A stretch of 64,000 nt of DNA from Limnanthes douglasii subsp. nivea (GCA_036936605.1 JAUPFV010000005.1:54146742-54210741), one strand, 5' to 3'; positions 20,881 through 33,523 are shown, counted from the first letter of the stretch. The notes: generated by a model from the letters alone, not told the origin. Numbers and translations: made by a program.

Positions 20881-23800
20881 TGGTGACTTGAGTTCTGTTC
20901 GACGGTGGCAGTTCTGCAAACATCATATTCAAAAGTAGTTTCGACCGCATGCAAAATGTACCTCCATACCGGGCCACACAACACACTTTGGTCGGCTACG
21001 AGGGTTGAACTTCACAATCTGTAGGGGAGGTGGAGCTGCTGGTAAAAGTCGGCCACAGAGCCACGAAGAAAGTACTAAAGATACTGTTTACACCCTGGTT
21101 GCATAAGATGGAAGCGACAGCATACACGTTCCGGCAATGCATAAATGATTCGGTGGGCAGCTTGGTGGGAACAATGCGGGGCAGCCAAATGACCGCGTGA
21201 ACCTGCTATGCGATCGTGTCGGATCCATCCAAACCACTTTGATAGAGATTAAACGGCGAGTGGGTCCGTGAACCAGAGACACTGGATCCTTCCTCGCCGG
21301 ACCCAGTGGACGACCCGCGTGAGATCGACAACTCCGCCAGACAGACGCATTCTTTGACTTGGAAGGGAATTATCTCACGATTCTAAGGTACATTGTTAGC
21401 AGGCAACTATCTTAGCCAAGATGGCCAAATTAACTCGTCTGGGACACAACCGGAAAGCTCGATATCTGGTCTGGATAGCTAACCCTGAATCAAAAATGCC
21501 CTAACGACACCTTCTCACTGCCGCGCATCGATCAGTTAGTAGATTCAGCCTCTGGTTGTGAATATCTCTCATTCATGGACGCATACTACGGGTATAATCA
21601 GATTTTCCTCCACCCATCTGATCACGAGCACACTGCTTTTGAGACTGAGGGAGGTTTATATTGTTACACGGTCATGCATTTCTTATCACCGCTAGTGGTT
21701 CCTCAGCCATGGGAGCAGACTGATTGTTAAAACTCATGAGAAAATGCAGCACTTGGAGAAATTACAGACAGTTTTTTATTTGTTACGACACTTCCACCTC
21801 AAGCTTAACCTAGATAAGTGTTCTTTTGGGTAGCTAAGGGAACGTTTTTAGGTTACGTGGTGAGTCAACGAGGAATTGAAGTCGACCCTATCCAGCTAAA
21901 TGCAATTCTACAAATGGACCCTTCAAAGAATATTAAAGAACATAATGTCTCACAGCAAGGCTATCGGTGTTATCTAGGTTCATTCCCCGCGCATCAGACA
22001 AACGTTATCACTTTTTTGAGGTCCTGCGAGGTGCGAAGAAGTTTGCATGGACAGAAGAGTGCAGAAAAGCTTTCACCGAGCTCAAACAATACCTCACCTC
22101 TCTAGAAATCCTGTTTTCTCCCATGGCTAAGGAACCGCTATTCCTTTATCTGGCAGTATCACCATTCTCTGTTAGTTCGGCTTTAGTTCGCGAATAGAAC
22201 GGGGTACAACGCCCAATATATGGTACGAGCAAAATGTTAACAGACGCGAAAACAAGGTACCTAAATCTTGAAAAACTAGCTTTAAGTTTAGTTATTCTAG
22301 CCCGACGAATGCGTCCATATTTCCAAGGGCACATCATCATTGTGCGAATAGCTTTTCCCCTGCGAACAGTAGTGTAAAAACCAGATGTTTCTGGACGACT
22401 CACCAAGTAGAGTATCAAGCTCGGCGAGTACAACATTTGTTTCGAATCATGGTTATCTATTAAGGAACAAGTAATCGCCGATTTTCTCACAAAAGTATCC
22501 TCTTCCAGGAATCAACAGGATGATAGAGAAGATGAAGAAGTAGAAAGGGTAGACCAGTGGATTGTTGAAGTTGATGGTGCATCGGGTGGAGGAGTAGGAA
22601 TTATCTTGCGATCCCCAAATGGTGAAGAGATCAAGCAGACGGTTCGTTTTAATTTCCCAGTCACAAATAACATGGCAGAATATGAAGCTACTCTCTGTGG
22701 CATGAAATTGGCCTTGATATGTGGAGCACAAAGCATTAGGATCAAATCTGACTCCCAGTTAGTCGTCAACCAGGAAATGGGTACTTACGATGCCAAAAAA
22801 GACGCTATCAAAGATTACCTTGTTATACTCAAGGAGTACAAATCTAAGTTCACCCATGTTTCATACGAGCAGATCCTGTGAAATGACAATTCAGCAGGCG
22901 ATATTATAGCCAATACCGTAGCTTTGGGCGAGCACCCCATGATTTTACTCCAACAAATCCCAATGACCGAGCTCATACCAACAATTGAAACCATCAACTC
23001 AATTCCAAACGATACCAATTGGAGAATACCATACCTGCAATATCTGACATCTGCCTAATTCCCAGCAAATAAAAACGAGGCCCAAGCACTGCAGATCAAG
23101 GCAACCAAGTTTTTTGTGCTCGACAACATCTTATACATGAAGAGTTCAACTCGGCCCTTACTCTGGTGTCTTGATCGCACTGAGGCCAATTCAATCTTAA
23201 TCGATCTACATTCAGGGGAGGCAGGTGCTCATTGTGGTCACCAAACGCTAATTCGTCGGTTCCTCTTGACGGGGTATTATTGGCCCAAACTTGCAGCTGA
23301 TGCAGAAAGTGTTGTGCAACAATGTCACAAATACCAAGAGTATGAAAACACACAACATAGACCAAGCAAACTTATGCAAAACATTCATGTCCTATGTCCT
23401 TTCGATAAATGAGGGATAGATCTAGTGGGCCCTTTACCAATGGCTACCGGAAATAGCCAATTCCTTATCGTAGCAATAAATTACTTCTCCAAATGGGCCA
23501 ATGCCAAAGCTTTATTCCGAACACGGGCGCATGAGCACTTTTCCACCCCATATTATCCCCATGCCAATGATCAAGTCAAAGTAACCAAAGGATGCTGCTC
23601 GAAAGACTTAAGAACATATTGAATGAGCTAAAGGTAAATGGCCGGATAAATTGGCTCAGGTATTGTGGGCATATCGAACCACCCCGCGTTCAACGACAGG
23701 AGACACCTCTTTCGCCCTGGTGTATGGAACCGAAGTGGTAATCCCAACAGAGATCATTTTGCCAAGCCATCAAAAGAACACTACAAAGAGGAGGAAAACT

Positions 23801-24132
23801 TAATAGTCAGATCAACAAGCTTGGATCTCTTAGAAGAACGACAAGATCATCAGGCCCGGGTACGAGCAGAGCATTACAAAAGCTTGATGAGGGGACGTTT
23901 CGATGCTCGATTAAAGCCGCATTCTTTTCAGGTGGGAGATTTAGTATTAAAGAAATTATTTCAACGCCTCAATAGTGGAACATCTGGCAAGTTATGACCG
24001 AACTAGGAAGGCCCATATACGATTGTCTCCAAAGGGCACAATGGAGCGTATAGATTGGCAGACTATGGGGGGAAATCACTCAAACACCCTTGGAATGTCA
24101 ATCACCTAAAATTGTATCGCCAAACTACTTAG
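20881..24132 (+). pseudogene. protease-pol of element D, heavily decayed
   Basis: Protease DGGSSANIIF near 20900 (DTG has become DGG). Fragmented RT near 21500-22200 (FMDAYYGYNQI; part of the palm is missing). RNase H of the TYLNLEKLALSL type near 22260, and a second RNase H near 22560-22880 (NNMAEYEATLCGMKLALICG). Integrase zinc region near 23200-23340 (AHCGHQTLIRRFLLTGYYWPK). The integrase core has lost the part with the middle catalytic Asp. The C-terminal domain ends HPWNVNHLKLYRQTT at 24132. Clearly dead. Confidence 0.9.
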
Positions 24133-24725
24133 ACTGTATTGATGCGCTCTTTTTCCTCCCTGATGGCGCGGGGAGGTTTTTTAATGATGCATCTAAGACA
24201 ACACTTTAATCCTTCAATATAATTTTTGTTTTCGCCAAATATGTGTTTGTTGCAAGTTTCTTCCTTACAATTAGCGAAAGGGTCAATGACCACGCCATAC
24301 GTGTCTACCAATGGACCATACTGAGTCCAGACTAGGTGTCTATAAACAGGAATAGGGCAATTGGCCACGTCTACGGGGTACGTAATGGCCATATTGTGCC
24401 TCATACTTTGTACTGGTATATTAGCGATCTAGTTAAAGACCAAGTCTAAAATAGACTACACAATAGGGTCTGTATGACCTCGCCGCGAATAAGATATTAT
24501 GACAATTATTTTCTAAGCTACGCAATGAGCCCTACTAAGCTCGATATTGTAAGGAACTTCATGCAAAGCAACAAACACATGCTTCATACTTTCTCCATAA
24601 ATATTATAATATTAAACATACTGGCGTAGGTAAAATTAGAGAAATAAGTTCAACATGTACTCAAAATGAATCATGTAACACAAGGTTTTCATACACAAAC
24701 AAACAACAAAAGACAACAAAAACTA
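24133..24725. other. noncoding spacer of element D after pol
   Basis: Holds the conserved TTCCTCCC...GGGGAGG...TTTTAATGA block at 24146-24190, homologous to the block after pol in C and E. Nothing else recognised. Confidence 0.65.
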
Positions 24726-25486
24726 TCACAACTTGGCATTCGGTGAAGAGGGCAGCTTGGTCTGCTTTGATGGAGTAACATCATCCACACCAGTGGTACC
24801 AACTTCAACAATTGGTACAGATAGCAAGCCAATATTTTGAGTGGTACAGAACTCTGAACGAGAGACGCCAAAGATCCCAAGTTCAGCCTAGGATTCAGTG
24901 GCGCCAGCTCGGCTATAGCTTTTATGTTCTCCTTGCCTATCATCTCTGTGGAAATAGTAAACATCCGCGTCTCCCTTTCTGCTACGGTTGCTTCCAAGTC
25001 CTTTGTCTATCCTTGCCTTTCCGGCTCGAGCTCTGCACATCCCTCCTCCACTTCGGCCATCAATCTAGTATTGCCAATAGTCAAAGTGGTTATTAGCTCA
25101 GCTTGCTCTTCCACCCTTTTTGATTGAGCCAAGTTCCTATCCACCAGGTTTGAGCTCTCGGCAAACAGTTCACCATTACTTTTTAACAAGTTTTTATTTT
25201 GTTTCAATACCGTTTTGTGATTTTCGGATACGGTTTTACATCTCTCATCGTTGCATATCAAAGCCTCTTTTAAGGTTTTCATTGTAGTCTCCAGTTTTTC
25301 CTTCGCTTCAAGCACCTCATGTATGGTCGCCTTTGCTAAGGTATACCCATGCCTCAAGCTAATAACCTCAGCGGTGCTTGTTTTGGCTGATCAAAAAACC
25401 ATGGCTTCTGGTCTCCACTTCTCCATAGTTTATAATTCAACTGGGGACATGCTCCGGTAGTCCAGTACGACCGAGTTATGATGAAT

Positions 25487-25554
25487 CTGCGCAAAGCCAA
25501 AAAGTCAGAATTCTACTAACACCTCATATTCAACAAATAAAACCATTTCCTTAC
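25487..25554 (-). other. intron 2 of the D antisense ORF
   Basis: 68 bp: donor GTAAGGAAAT after QVELAIK, acceptor TTTGCGCAG before IHHNSVVLDYRS. F has a homologous intron (QVELAIE / HHNSVVLYYR). C and E have no intron here. Confidence 0.7.
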
Positions 25555-26586
25555 CTTAATGGCCAGCTCAACTTGTCGCTGTAAGATCTCAAGAACTCAC
25601 ATCTTATCATAATATGATAAGTTAGGAATTCGACAAGGTGTTTGAACATAAATGAGGAGGGGCGTGGTATGATAATCTGCTTGGGCAACAACTCTTCCAT
25701 CGACACCCTATGTTGACTAGTCTCAACGCCCTTATCCTCGCCTCCAGTTTTATCCATTATTCCCACCGTTTGAGGCACATTACCCTGTCCAGCTATCTTC
25801 GTCATTGGAGGCATGTTAGAAGTATACACCCAACGTTTCATCCTTTCAACATGCTCTGGTGGAATAACTTTCTTCTTCTAAGGTGCATCTTTTTTCTCCT
25901 CACTATCCCAAACGGTTCCTCCACAACATTTGAATTCTCTCCCTTGCCTTGTTTGGATGAAGGATGAGCTAGGGGGCAAGTTGTCCATTTAGGTGCGTCC
26001 CTTGTGCTATCACTATCTTCATCTCTCAGTTGCAACTTCCTCACAGCACGAGGAACAGTGTCTTTAATCACTTTCCGCTTCTTACTCCAAGGCATAATCA
26101 AAGAGCCTGAGTCAGTGTCTTTCTTCTTTTCTCGCTCTGCTTGCAGCTTACTAGTCCGAGTGGTTTCTTGCATAGCTGGCGCATTCTTCTCGACCTTCTC
26201 TCCCTTTTTACTGGCCAATATATCTCCTTGCCCACCCGGTTGGCCAGGAGCAGATATGAATCTCCTGCCCCAGTACCCTTTTGGGTAGTTTGTGGTACTG
26301 TAAGCCAAATCCCGGTATTTATTGTTCTCCTGATATCTCTTTTCCATTAACGCCCTGATGCGCTCCATCGTGGCTTCTGCCCCATCTGCCATCGTGACCT
26401 TACCGTCTGATGAGATCTCCAACTCCAGAACAGACCACGAGCCTGACTTTAGATAGTTATAGTGCGTAAATAGATGTTTGGGATCTTGCTGCCACGCCTC
26501 ACAAGCTAAATTCCCAATTCGAATTAAAGGATTTACGTAACCCTTGGATTTCCCCTCCTTCCACCAACTCTGACTACCTGCCTCAC

Positions 26587-26669
26587 CTGCACAAAAACAC
26601 ACTCATAAGTAATTGATTAACAGGACTCGACCACCAATTAATATTTCAACTAATTCTATCAAGGCTTAC
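26587..26669 (-). other. intron 1 of the D antisense ORF
   Basis: 83 bp: donor GTAAGCCTTG, acceptor TTTTTGTGCAG. It splits the codon after ERRWKIK in phase 1. This is exactly the place where C and E (SRWRSD) are split. Confidence 0.75.
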
Positions 26670-27709
26670 ACTTTATTTTCCATCTTCTTTCTAACTGAAG
26701 ATTCAGAGTGGGTGTTTTATGCTCCCAATTACCAGATACAGAAACAAAGGAATATTTCCAATTCCTATCCTATGAGGGGAGCTAGACAATCTTTTTCATA
26801 CCTTCAAAATGGGTATAGAAGAAGGGGGCTTTGGCCAGTTTGGTAACATCAGTGGCCACTAACAGATCAGCTAAGCACACGCCAATTCCTAGTAAACGTG
26901 AGCTCAATATTAAACTAAGAAAAAATCTCCACCCGTTTGCAAAAAGTTGGGTAGGGAAAATGCCTAGCACGTTAAAATAATCACGAATCAGCTCAAGTTG
27001 CGGCATCCTCAAACCCCAATCGAACAAAGTGGTGAAAAGACACGTCTTTGTCTCTTGGGCCTGATAAGGATTCTCGCCTACAACGGGAGCTCTTATGGTC
27101 ACATCATCTTGAATCCCACATCTATTCCTAAGATTAGTAACTTCAGTCTCATCTAAGTAAACATATTTAGGGGCTATTTGCGAGAAATAGTTCTCTAAAG
27201 TACTTGCTTCCTCAAACACAGGTTCCATAATTTTATCTCCCTTCGTCTTCGTCGCCCTTTTTTGGTGCCATAACCCAACATTTGAGCGATTTTATTTGTT
27301 GAAGAATTACGTACCTGCTTTGTGATGCAAAATACGATTGAGAGTTTTTGGATGGCGACTGATACTTTCTTCTCCAGCAAGAACGACATAAAATGCTCGA
27401 TATTATTTCTATTTCTTTCTCAAGTAAACAATCACATAATAAGTTAAAAGCATAGAAATTCTTAGAGTATACTGGTGTGACATCACTAAGAAATTGGAAG
27501 TTGTACCAAAAACTCACGCGGCAGACATTGTATCCCAGATACGGCTGTGTCAGAACCATCAGAGTTACACCAGCAACACGTGTCAAATAATGAAGCCAAG
27601 AGTCATTTGAATAACCACGGGCTTACCCCATACCTCTGCTTTTCCATTAAATGGTAATATTCATATTATAGGTTCACTAATTATTTTCTAAAAATTATTA
27701 AACCTATAA

Positions 27710-27719
27710 ACTAAGGGGT
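27710..27719 (+). other. probable polypurine tract of element D
   Basis: The purine-rich run around AACTAAGGGG, four to five bases before the 3' LTR. It is interrupted by pyrimidines, so weaker than the C tract. Confidence 0.45.
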
Positions 27720-27723
27720 GCCC

Positions 27724-28390
27724 TGATATGGGAGGGATTCCCCCGAGCAAGTACCTAAACGAGCAAGAAAGGCAGATGATGAGCTTGGACTAAGATAGTA
27801 AAGAAACAATAGTCAAACGAGTAAACAAAGGACGAACTCATACGTTCTTATCGACCTCAAAGAGAAGTGGAGAACGAGCTCAACGATAATCTAAGAAACG
27901 AGTTGACCGACCAGACCAAAGATGCAAGGAACAGACAAGGGGCAAGCTCGCGTATAAACTAATCGAATTTAAATCTAAGTGGAGAACGACCTCGAAGATA
28001 ATTAGTCGACCTCGTAGTCGAGTGAACTTCAGAACACACAGCTAGCATAAACCTCTTCGCGCTTAAGAAGTGGGTCAGCTCGAATTGACATGTGAGATCG
28101 GTCAAAGCGAGTAATTAAAGAATGAAGCATTTCCTTACTCATTATGTAAGAAACGTTATAAACTTTAACTCAACCCGCTTTAGGTAGTTCGCCCGAAATT
28201 ATATGAGAAGTGATGTTAGTGATTTAGTGGTGCATTAAATGTAATTGAATACAAATGTAACTGCCCACTAACTCGTAGCACTATAAGTAGGATGATTCTT
28301 TCGATAAATAAAACGATATTTTTTGCCTTATCTCTTTTCCGACTAAGAACATGAATCTCTACCTTGGCACAACTTGTTATTCCCGTAACA
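27724..28390 (+). repeat. 3' LTR of element D
   Basis: 667 bp, TGATATGGGAGGG...CCCGTAACA, partner of 18310-18974. Followed by CCAAG, the right target duplication. Confidence 0.94.
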
Positions 28391-28395
28391 CCAAG

Positions 28396-30013
28396 AACCA
28401 GGTGCAATATAAATTCTTCCAACAATACCCCTGAAACACACAAACACGTTCAGTCCTAAACTATTATTAATTTTAACGTTCAAAAATTCATATCTTTCAA
28501 ACTCGAATTAATTTTATTTTTCTAAAAAACACATATTTTTATTTTTTGAAAACAAACATATCGAAATTGATGAGTGATATGTTTGGTAAAAAAAATCAAA
28601 GCCAAATTCGCAACCAAGTTGTTATAATTCCGCAAATAAACAATATTGTTTTCACAACTAAATTATAAAAATTCAGGAACTCAACAATAATTTATTTTTT
28701 GAGAATAATGTCTCAACCTAATTGCACCGAGTCCGCAACTCTATTTTGTTTTACAAAATATTCACAACAAAAATGAACGTATTTTCATAACTACAAACAA
28801 TAGTTAATTGTTTCACACACAATTAACACTTATTTTCATAAAAACAATTTTATTTTTTATTTTTTTCACACAATCATACTTATTTAACAACCAAACCCTT
28901 ATTTATGTAAATATTTTCTATTTATTTTCGTAACATAATTGCACGTAATTCCTAAACTACTTTTTTGTTAACAAGAAAATTTGTTAACCACAACGAATGA
29001 AAAACGTTAGTTGTTTCCAACTTAATTAACACTTTTTTTTACAAATCAATTTTTTTTTCACATAATAACACTTATTTAGCAACCAAAGTCCTATTTTCAT
29101 AATTATTTTCTTCTTATTTCTGCAACAAATTTACACATATTTTCGTAACTAAGAAATAGGTTTTTTCAAAACTAAATTAGTAGTAATTTTGCAAGTAAAC
29201 AAGAGTTTCATTTTAGCATCCAAATTACACGTAATTCCACAACTAAACAATATTTTTTTCGTAACCAAATTACAAGTAATTTCACAACTAAACCACAAGT
29301 TCCTTGTTTGCAAACAACTTACACGTGTTTCCGCAACTAAACAATATTTTCTTTTTCACAAAAATATTAATGTGTATATATATATATATATATTTCAAGG
29401 ATGTAGTTTTGTTTGTCTTTAAAAAGAAGCCCAATAGTATTTTCAAATATGTTTTGGAGCTATAGTTTAAAAGATATGACATTTAAAAAAAGAAAGATAG
29501 AGAAAATGGTTAAGGATATTTCATATTACCATTTGGTTATTTGTAAATACATATTTAACGGAATGTGGTATCCGTTATTTATCAAACTTTAGGTGATTAT
29601 TGGTATATAAGTTTGATGTATGGTGATTATTGGTAGATTATCCTTTTAGAAAAACCAATTTCTTCACATTTATGTAAAACTTTATTATTTTTTGTTGCGG
29701 AATTACATGTAATTTGGTTGTTAAAATGAATTGTTTCTCAGTTGTTGAATTGTGTGTAATATGGTTGCAAAAATAAAACAAAAAATCTCCAAAAATATCG
29801 CAAATAGATTTTTTTTTATTTGTATTTAAAAATAAAAATATGTTTTTTGAATTTTTTTTAGTTAGATTTGAAAGATTTGAAGTTTTAAAGGCTAAAAATA
29901 AGTAATTACTAAAGTTTGGAAGAGTTTATATCCAAGGTGGTTTTTGATAAAGTGAAAACCTATTGGTTACAAATAATTTAATTTCTACCTCGGTGGTTAT
30001 CGGTAACTTATCC
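28396..30013 (+). repeat. AT-rich dispersed repeat, copy R1, right part
   Basis: Noncoding. It contains degenerate reiterations of a word like AACYAAATTACACGTAATTC / CACAACTAAACAA in plus orientation (28600-29340). From about 29690 the same words appear in the opposite orientation. The right end GGTTATCGGTAACTTATCC is roughly the inverse of the GGTAAGTCAC block at 10719. This suggests long inverted ends of a DNA transposon or foldback element, but no target duplication is found. Confidence 0.65.
29375..29393 (+). repeat. (TA)n microsatellite
   Basis: Run of TA dinucleotides inside repeat R1. Confidence 0.9.
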
Positions 30014-30860
30014 ATAACTAATAAATTTAAAATTTAAAATTAAATGTTAATATAAATGTGTTGAATTTTTATATATTTTGAAAACGCTTGTATATGAAAG
30101 TAGTATAAGAATATTTAAGATTTTGGTATTTCTTTAGATATACAAATTTATTTAAATTTTCTTTATGATTTTAAATGAATGAAGCCTATGATGCTCGTGG
30201 GTTTGGACTTGAAACTAGCCTAAACCAGATATAAAATTAAAACTAAAGGTCAAGGATTTTAATGAAACTAGAATTGGGCGCTCATTATTTCGTTCGTCGC
30301 CAAAATGAACTCTTAAGCTTCTTCTTTGGCGACCTAAAGACCTAAAGCCCTAAACCAGAATTCAGTCAGAGTTAGCTACGGAGGACATACTAATTTCGCT
30401 CCCGCAAGCTTGAGGAAAGATTGAATTATTAGAGAAGCTGGTCACGTATTGCTTCTTTATGCTGTCTTAAATAGCATATGTTTGATGTTCATTCAAACTT
30501 TGATCTTGATAAAGATCTTGTTTTGATGCTTGTTAGTTGTGAGTAGGCGATTCTGCAGTGCAGATAAACTATTCAAATCAAAATTTTGTCTTTTAATATG
30601 AGATAGCCAGAGCCTAAACTTTGTAGAAAAACAATGACTTTAAGTTTCATTGGAATTGTGTTTTAGGGTAAAACTTTACGAATGATATTACCTAATAGTT
30701 AGGTAATAGGTAAAATTTTATTTGTTTTTTTTTTAATGTTTCCCATTATTTTAGAGATTAGTAAAATACTCTTAAAGAAAAAAATATCCATTTTTATATC
30801 ATCGTACCCCTATTTATAATATATATAAAATAATTTCACTCTCATTAATTACATTCTTCT
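30014..30860. other. non-repetitive-looking stretch, possible host exon
   Basis: No long ORF. The section 30180-30560 has more balanced base composition than its surroundings. It includes TCTTTGGCGACCTAAAG and an AGCCCTAAACC telo-box-like word, often seen in 5' UTRs of plant genes. A TTCTGCAG at about 30551-30558 could be a splice acceptor. It might be the 5' end of a gene, a gene fragment or chance. Nothing else recognised up to 30860. Confidence 0.25.
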
Positions 30861-31612
30861 ATCAATTATTGTCGTGGCCCTTAATTTATGGTGATGAAGT
30901 CATAGTCATGGTCATTACTAGAATCGTGCTGCGTTACGTGGTTAATTATCCCATTAACGCGTGTTTACTTCTTTATGCCCTGTTAACTGGTCCCAGCCAA
31001 TGTCTTTGCTTCGCGGGCATTGGCAGACGAGCCTCGTTACTTAACGAGCCTTACTTTGCTCTATTTCCTTTAGAGTGCAAACAGTCGCTTGGTCAGGCCT
31101 TTGCTCGGTAAGATTCCTGCTCGAGTGATCGCTCGCCTAGAGAATACCTCCAGAATTTTTTAGGTTTATATATGGTATCCCCTCTTACGTGATAGTGAGA
31201 TTACAAACACCTAGAGAGCAGCCTTATCAGGCGAAAGAGAATAGGACCTATTTGTATACCACGATATTCAATTGAGGGTTGCGATTATCCTTGCCCTCTT
31301 TAATACGCGACCTTTTTAATTTCTTAAGTATATGCCCGATACATCTAACTGCCAATTCGTGGATAGTGTTGTTGAGTGTGATTCTGAGATCTCGATTGCT
31401 AAACATTCCCGTCTGCTTGGCATACCTCTTGGTGTAGTAGGCGTGGCCAAATTAGCGAATTCATCGTTTTTCTATAGTGGGTTAACTGGTAAGAAGATTG
31501 GTACTGCCGATATCAGACAAGAAATGGAATCACACGTTCGTGTTTGTTTAAGGGAATTGGGAGCACAAAAGTTTTGTAATGAATCTTCAACTTGAGGCGC
31601 TAGAGGGCTAAG

Positions 31613-31691
31613 TGTAAAAAATAATTTAACAGTGTTTGGGGCTGACGTATGTTGTTGGTGATGTATTCTAAGAGTTTTTTATGCTTGCAAG
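31613..31691 (+). other. intron 1 of the F antisense ORF (decayed)
   Basis: 79 bp: donor GTAAAAAATA, acceptor TATGCTTGCAAG. The exon before it (ATGAATCTTCAACTTGAG...) aligns base by base with the D exon end, so the site is homologous. Confidence 0.6.
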
Positions 31692-32174
31692 TGCAACACC
31701 AAGAGTGGTGCAGGGAAGGCTTACCCGCGGGGCTATAAATAATTTAATTAGGTTATTGGCGACAGCTAACACCGCATGGGGTCAAGAGCCTTCGCGTTTA
31801 ATTACACATGTTAACTACTTGAAGTCCAAATTGTGGCGTGTACCAGGATTAAAGATTGTGAAGGATGGGAAAGTGACAATGGCTAGTAGTGGGGAGGTTG
31901 TGAGGTCTTCTTATGTGAGTTTTGTGCAAGACGTGGGCGATGGTTCTTTATTTATGAATATCGTAAGGCCTGACCCTGCACTGAAGTCGGGTGGGGTTGG
32001 CGAGACTACCTAGGGGCCAAAGAGATCGAAGAAAATTCTCCGTTGAACATGGTAATGCCCCAACCATCAATGCTCATGCCGTAGCAACTCAAATGCTGCC
32101 CCGGAGTTGTCTTTTTTATGACAACATGCCCATTAAGTGAAATTATACAGTGGCAGGTGGAGCTCGCCATAGAG

Positions 32175-32261
32175 GTAAACATACTGTCTTTCTTTTTGAA
32201 ATGTGGACATTATTGTGTGGGTGGGTAAAATTCATAACTTTTTACTTCAATATCGGTGCAT
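32175..32261 (+). other. intron 2 of the F antisense ORF (acceptor lost)
   Basis: Donor GTAAACATAC after GTGGAGCTCGCCATAGAG, homologous to the D exon end. At the acceptor D has GCGCAG and F has GTGCAT, so splicing here should fail. Confidence 0.55.
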
Positions 32262-33523
32262 ATGCATCATAACTCGGTTGTGTTGTACTATCGGCGTAGG
32301 TTGGGCGCGGATTACCAAGTTATAGAAAAGTGAAAACCATATGTTATGTTATTTGGGTCAGTAAAAGGTTTGAACACCAGCTAGCGCGGTTTAAGAATGT
32401 GTATGGGGTAGCAAAGGCGCAACATGATAAAGCCTCTAAGGAAAATGATGGGTTACAATTGCAGCTTGCCTCAACCAAAGATGAGCAGAACACATGCGTA
32501 GAAAAATACAAGGAACTAACCAACAGTGGCGCGATGCTGGCGGTGTAAAATAATGAATTGATTAAGAGTAAGGATGAGTTGATATCGCAGAGCTTTGGTA
32601 TGGTCACACAAAATATAGCTCAGGCTCAAAGGGTCGAGGAGTAGTCTGAACGGATTGCAGGGTTGAATGTTGAGAATGGCAAGCTGACGTGAGCGTATGA
32701 GAACTAAAGGCTGATATGGAATGACAGAGGAGGGATCTGCTAGCAAAATCAGCGGCTGGTCTAGAGGAGCGCGAGCGACAAGTGATGTAGGTTGTTATGT
32801 GGGTGATTGAAAAGAATCAAAGAGATGCGATATTGGAATTGTTCAGATTGAATCCAAGAATGGATTGTGTTCGTTGAAGAAGTTTGCTCCTGTGGAGCAT
32901 CATTTTCCTGGGGGATTAGTGTCGTGCCTGAATTGGTAGTGAAGACGAATGAGCCAGAAGTAGCATCGACTGCGGCAGACACTTAGGGCCTCGAGTCGAT
33001 GCCAACTGATCTACCAATTGGTGGTACAATAGCAATCGTTGGTATGGCATCGCCTAGACTCCCCACTATTTAATTATACTTGTTGTATATGAACTGGTGA
33101 CATTTTAACCACCGGGTTTATGGTTGTATATGGTGATGTATTTTTGAAAAACTAAACTTACTATGTTGTGCAATTTCATTCTTGATGTTGGGTTTGCTAT
33201 TGGCATCTTACCTGACGATATAGTGAAATGAACAAGTCTTGCTAGGATATTGATGGATATTTATGTGTTTGTGAATCATATGACGACCCGTTCGATTATT
33301 ACAAGATCGAGCTCAATGTGGTCCATCGCATAGTTTTAGGGGAACATGCTCCATATTTTATTTGCGGGAGCGACGGTTCGACGACCAATTACGTTGCCTT
33401 AAAATGTTTGATATATTATCAGATCGCTTATTAATATCGGTACAAGGTATTGGGTTCAATATGATCCTTATGTAGCACGTAGGTGTGTCCCGTTAGCCCG
33501 TTCGTATAAATCAACTCAAATGG

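Larger units (their letters stand above)
24726..27271 (-). pseudogene. antisense ORF of element D, three exons, coiled-coil protein
   Basis: Opposite strand to pol. Likely start ATG 27271 (MAPKKGDEDEG), with a one-base break near 27240. Exon 1 (to 26670) has DWGLRMPQLELIRDYFNVLG, FPTQLFANGWRFFLSL and SSRLLGIGV, aligning with the gypsy-type transposon domain of the C/E aORF. Intron 1 is 26669-26587. Exon 2 (26586-25555) includes HLFTHYNYLKSGSW and a Lys-rich stretch. Intron 2 is 25554-25487. Exon 3 holds a coiled coil (LEAKEKLETTMKTLKEAL, SKRVEEQAELITTLT) and ends SLPSSPNAKL at 24726. Frame breaks near 26780, 25840 and 25000. Function unknown. Confidence 0.82.
18310..28390 (+). mobile_element. 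Ty3/gypsy element D (second Tat-like family), complete ends, coding decayed
   Basis: About 10 kb, with LTRs of 665 and 667 bp and a perfect target duplication CCAAG (18305-18309 and 28391-28395). Same plan as C and E (gag, protease, RT, RNase H, integrase, hairpin block, antisense ORF). The LTRs are unrelated to type I or II and proteins are only distantly similar. Many stops and indels. Confidence 0.95.
31215..33073 (+). pseudogene. antisense ORF of remnant F, decayed
   Basis: Aligns with the D antisense ORF along its length. EQPYQAKENRTYLYTTIFN at 31215 matches ENPYQAQETKTCLFTTLFD of D. HSRLLGIP...AKLANSSFFY near 31405 and NNLIRLLATANTAWGQEPS...THVNYLKSKLW near 31740 also match. A coiled coil is at 32350-32690 (ASTKDEQNTCVEKYKEL, QAQRVEE). 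The end SPRLPTI stops at 33073. Introns lie at 31613-31691 and about 32175-32261; the second has a mutated acceptor. Multiple stops. Upstream sequence 30861-31214 probably holds the missing N-terminus but is too diverged to read. Confidence 0.75.
30861..33523 (-). mobile_element. gypsy remnant F (D-like), part carrying the antisense ORF
   Basis: The element is on the minus strand; what is readable here is its antisense ORF on the plus strand. The rest, the end of pol, is at 38566-38900 beyond the inserted element G. No LTR of F was recognised. The left limit is approximate. Confidence 0.7.

Noticed and set aside
10718..30013. R1 as a complete Mutator-type element with 9-bp target duplication
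   Set aside because: The ends are roughly inverse, but the flanking 9-mers (GTTTTAAAA and ATAACTAAT) do not match, and the left flank is itself shared with R3.
30869..31111. 80-codon ORF as a gene
   Set aside because: No homology to the antisense ORF of D in this frame and no domain; probably decayed N-terminal sequence of remnant F.
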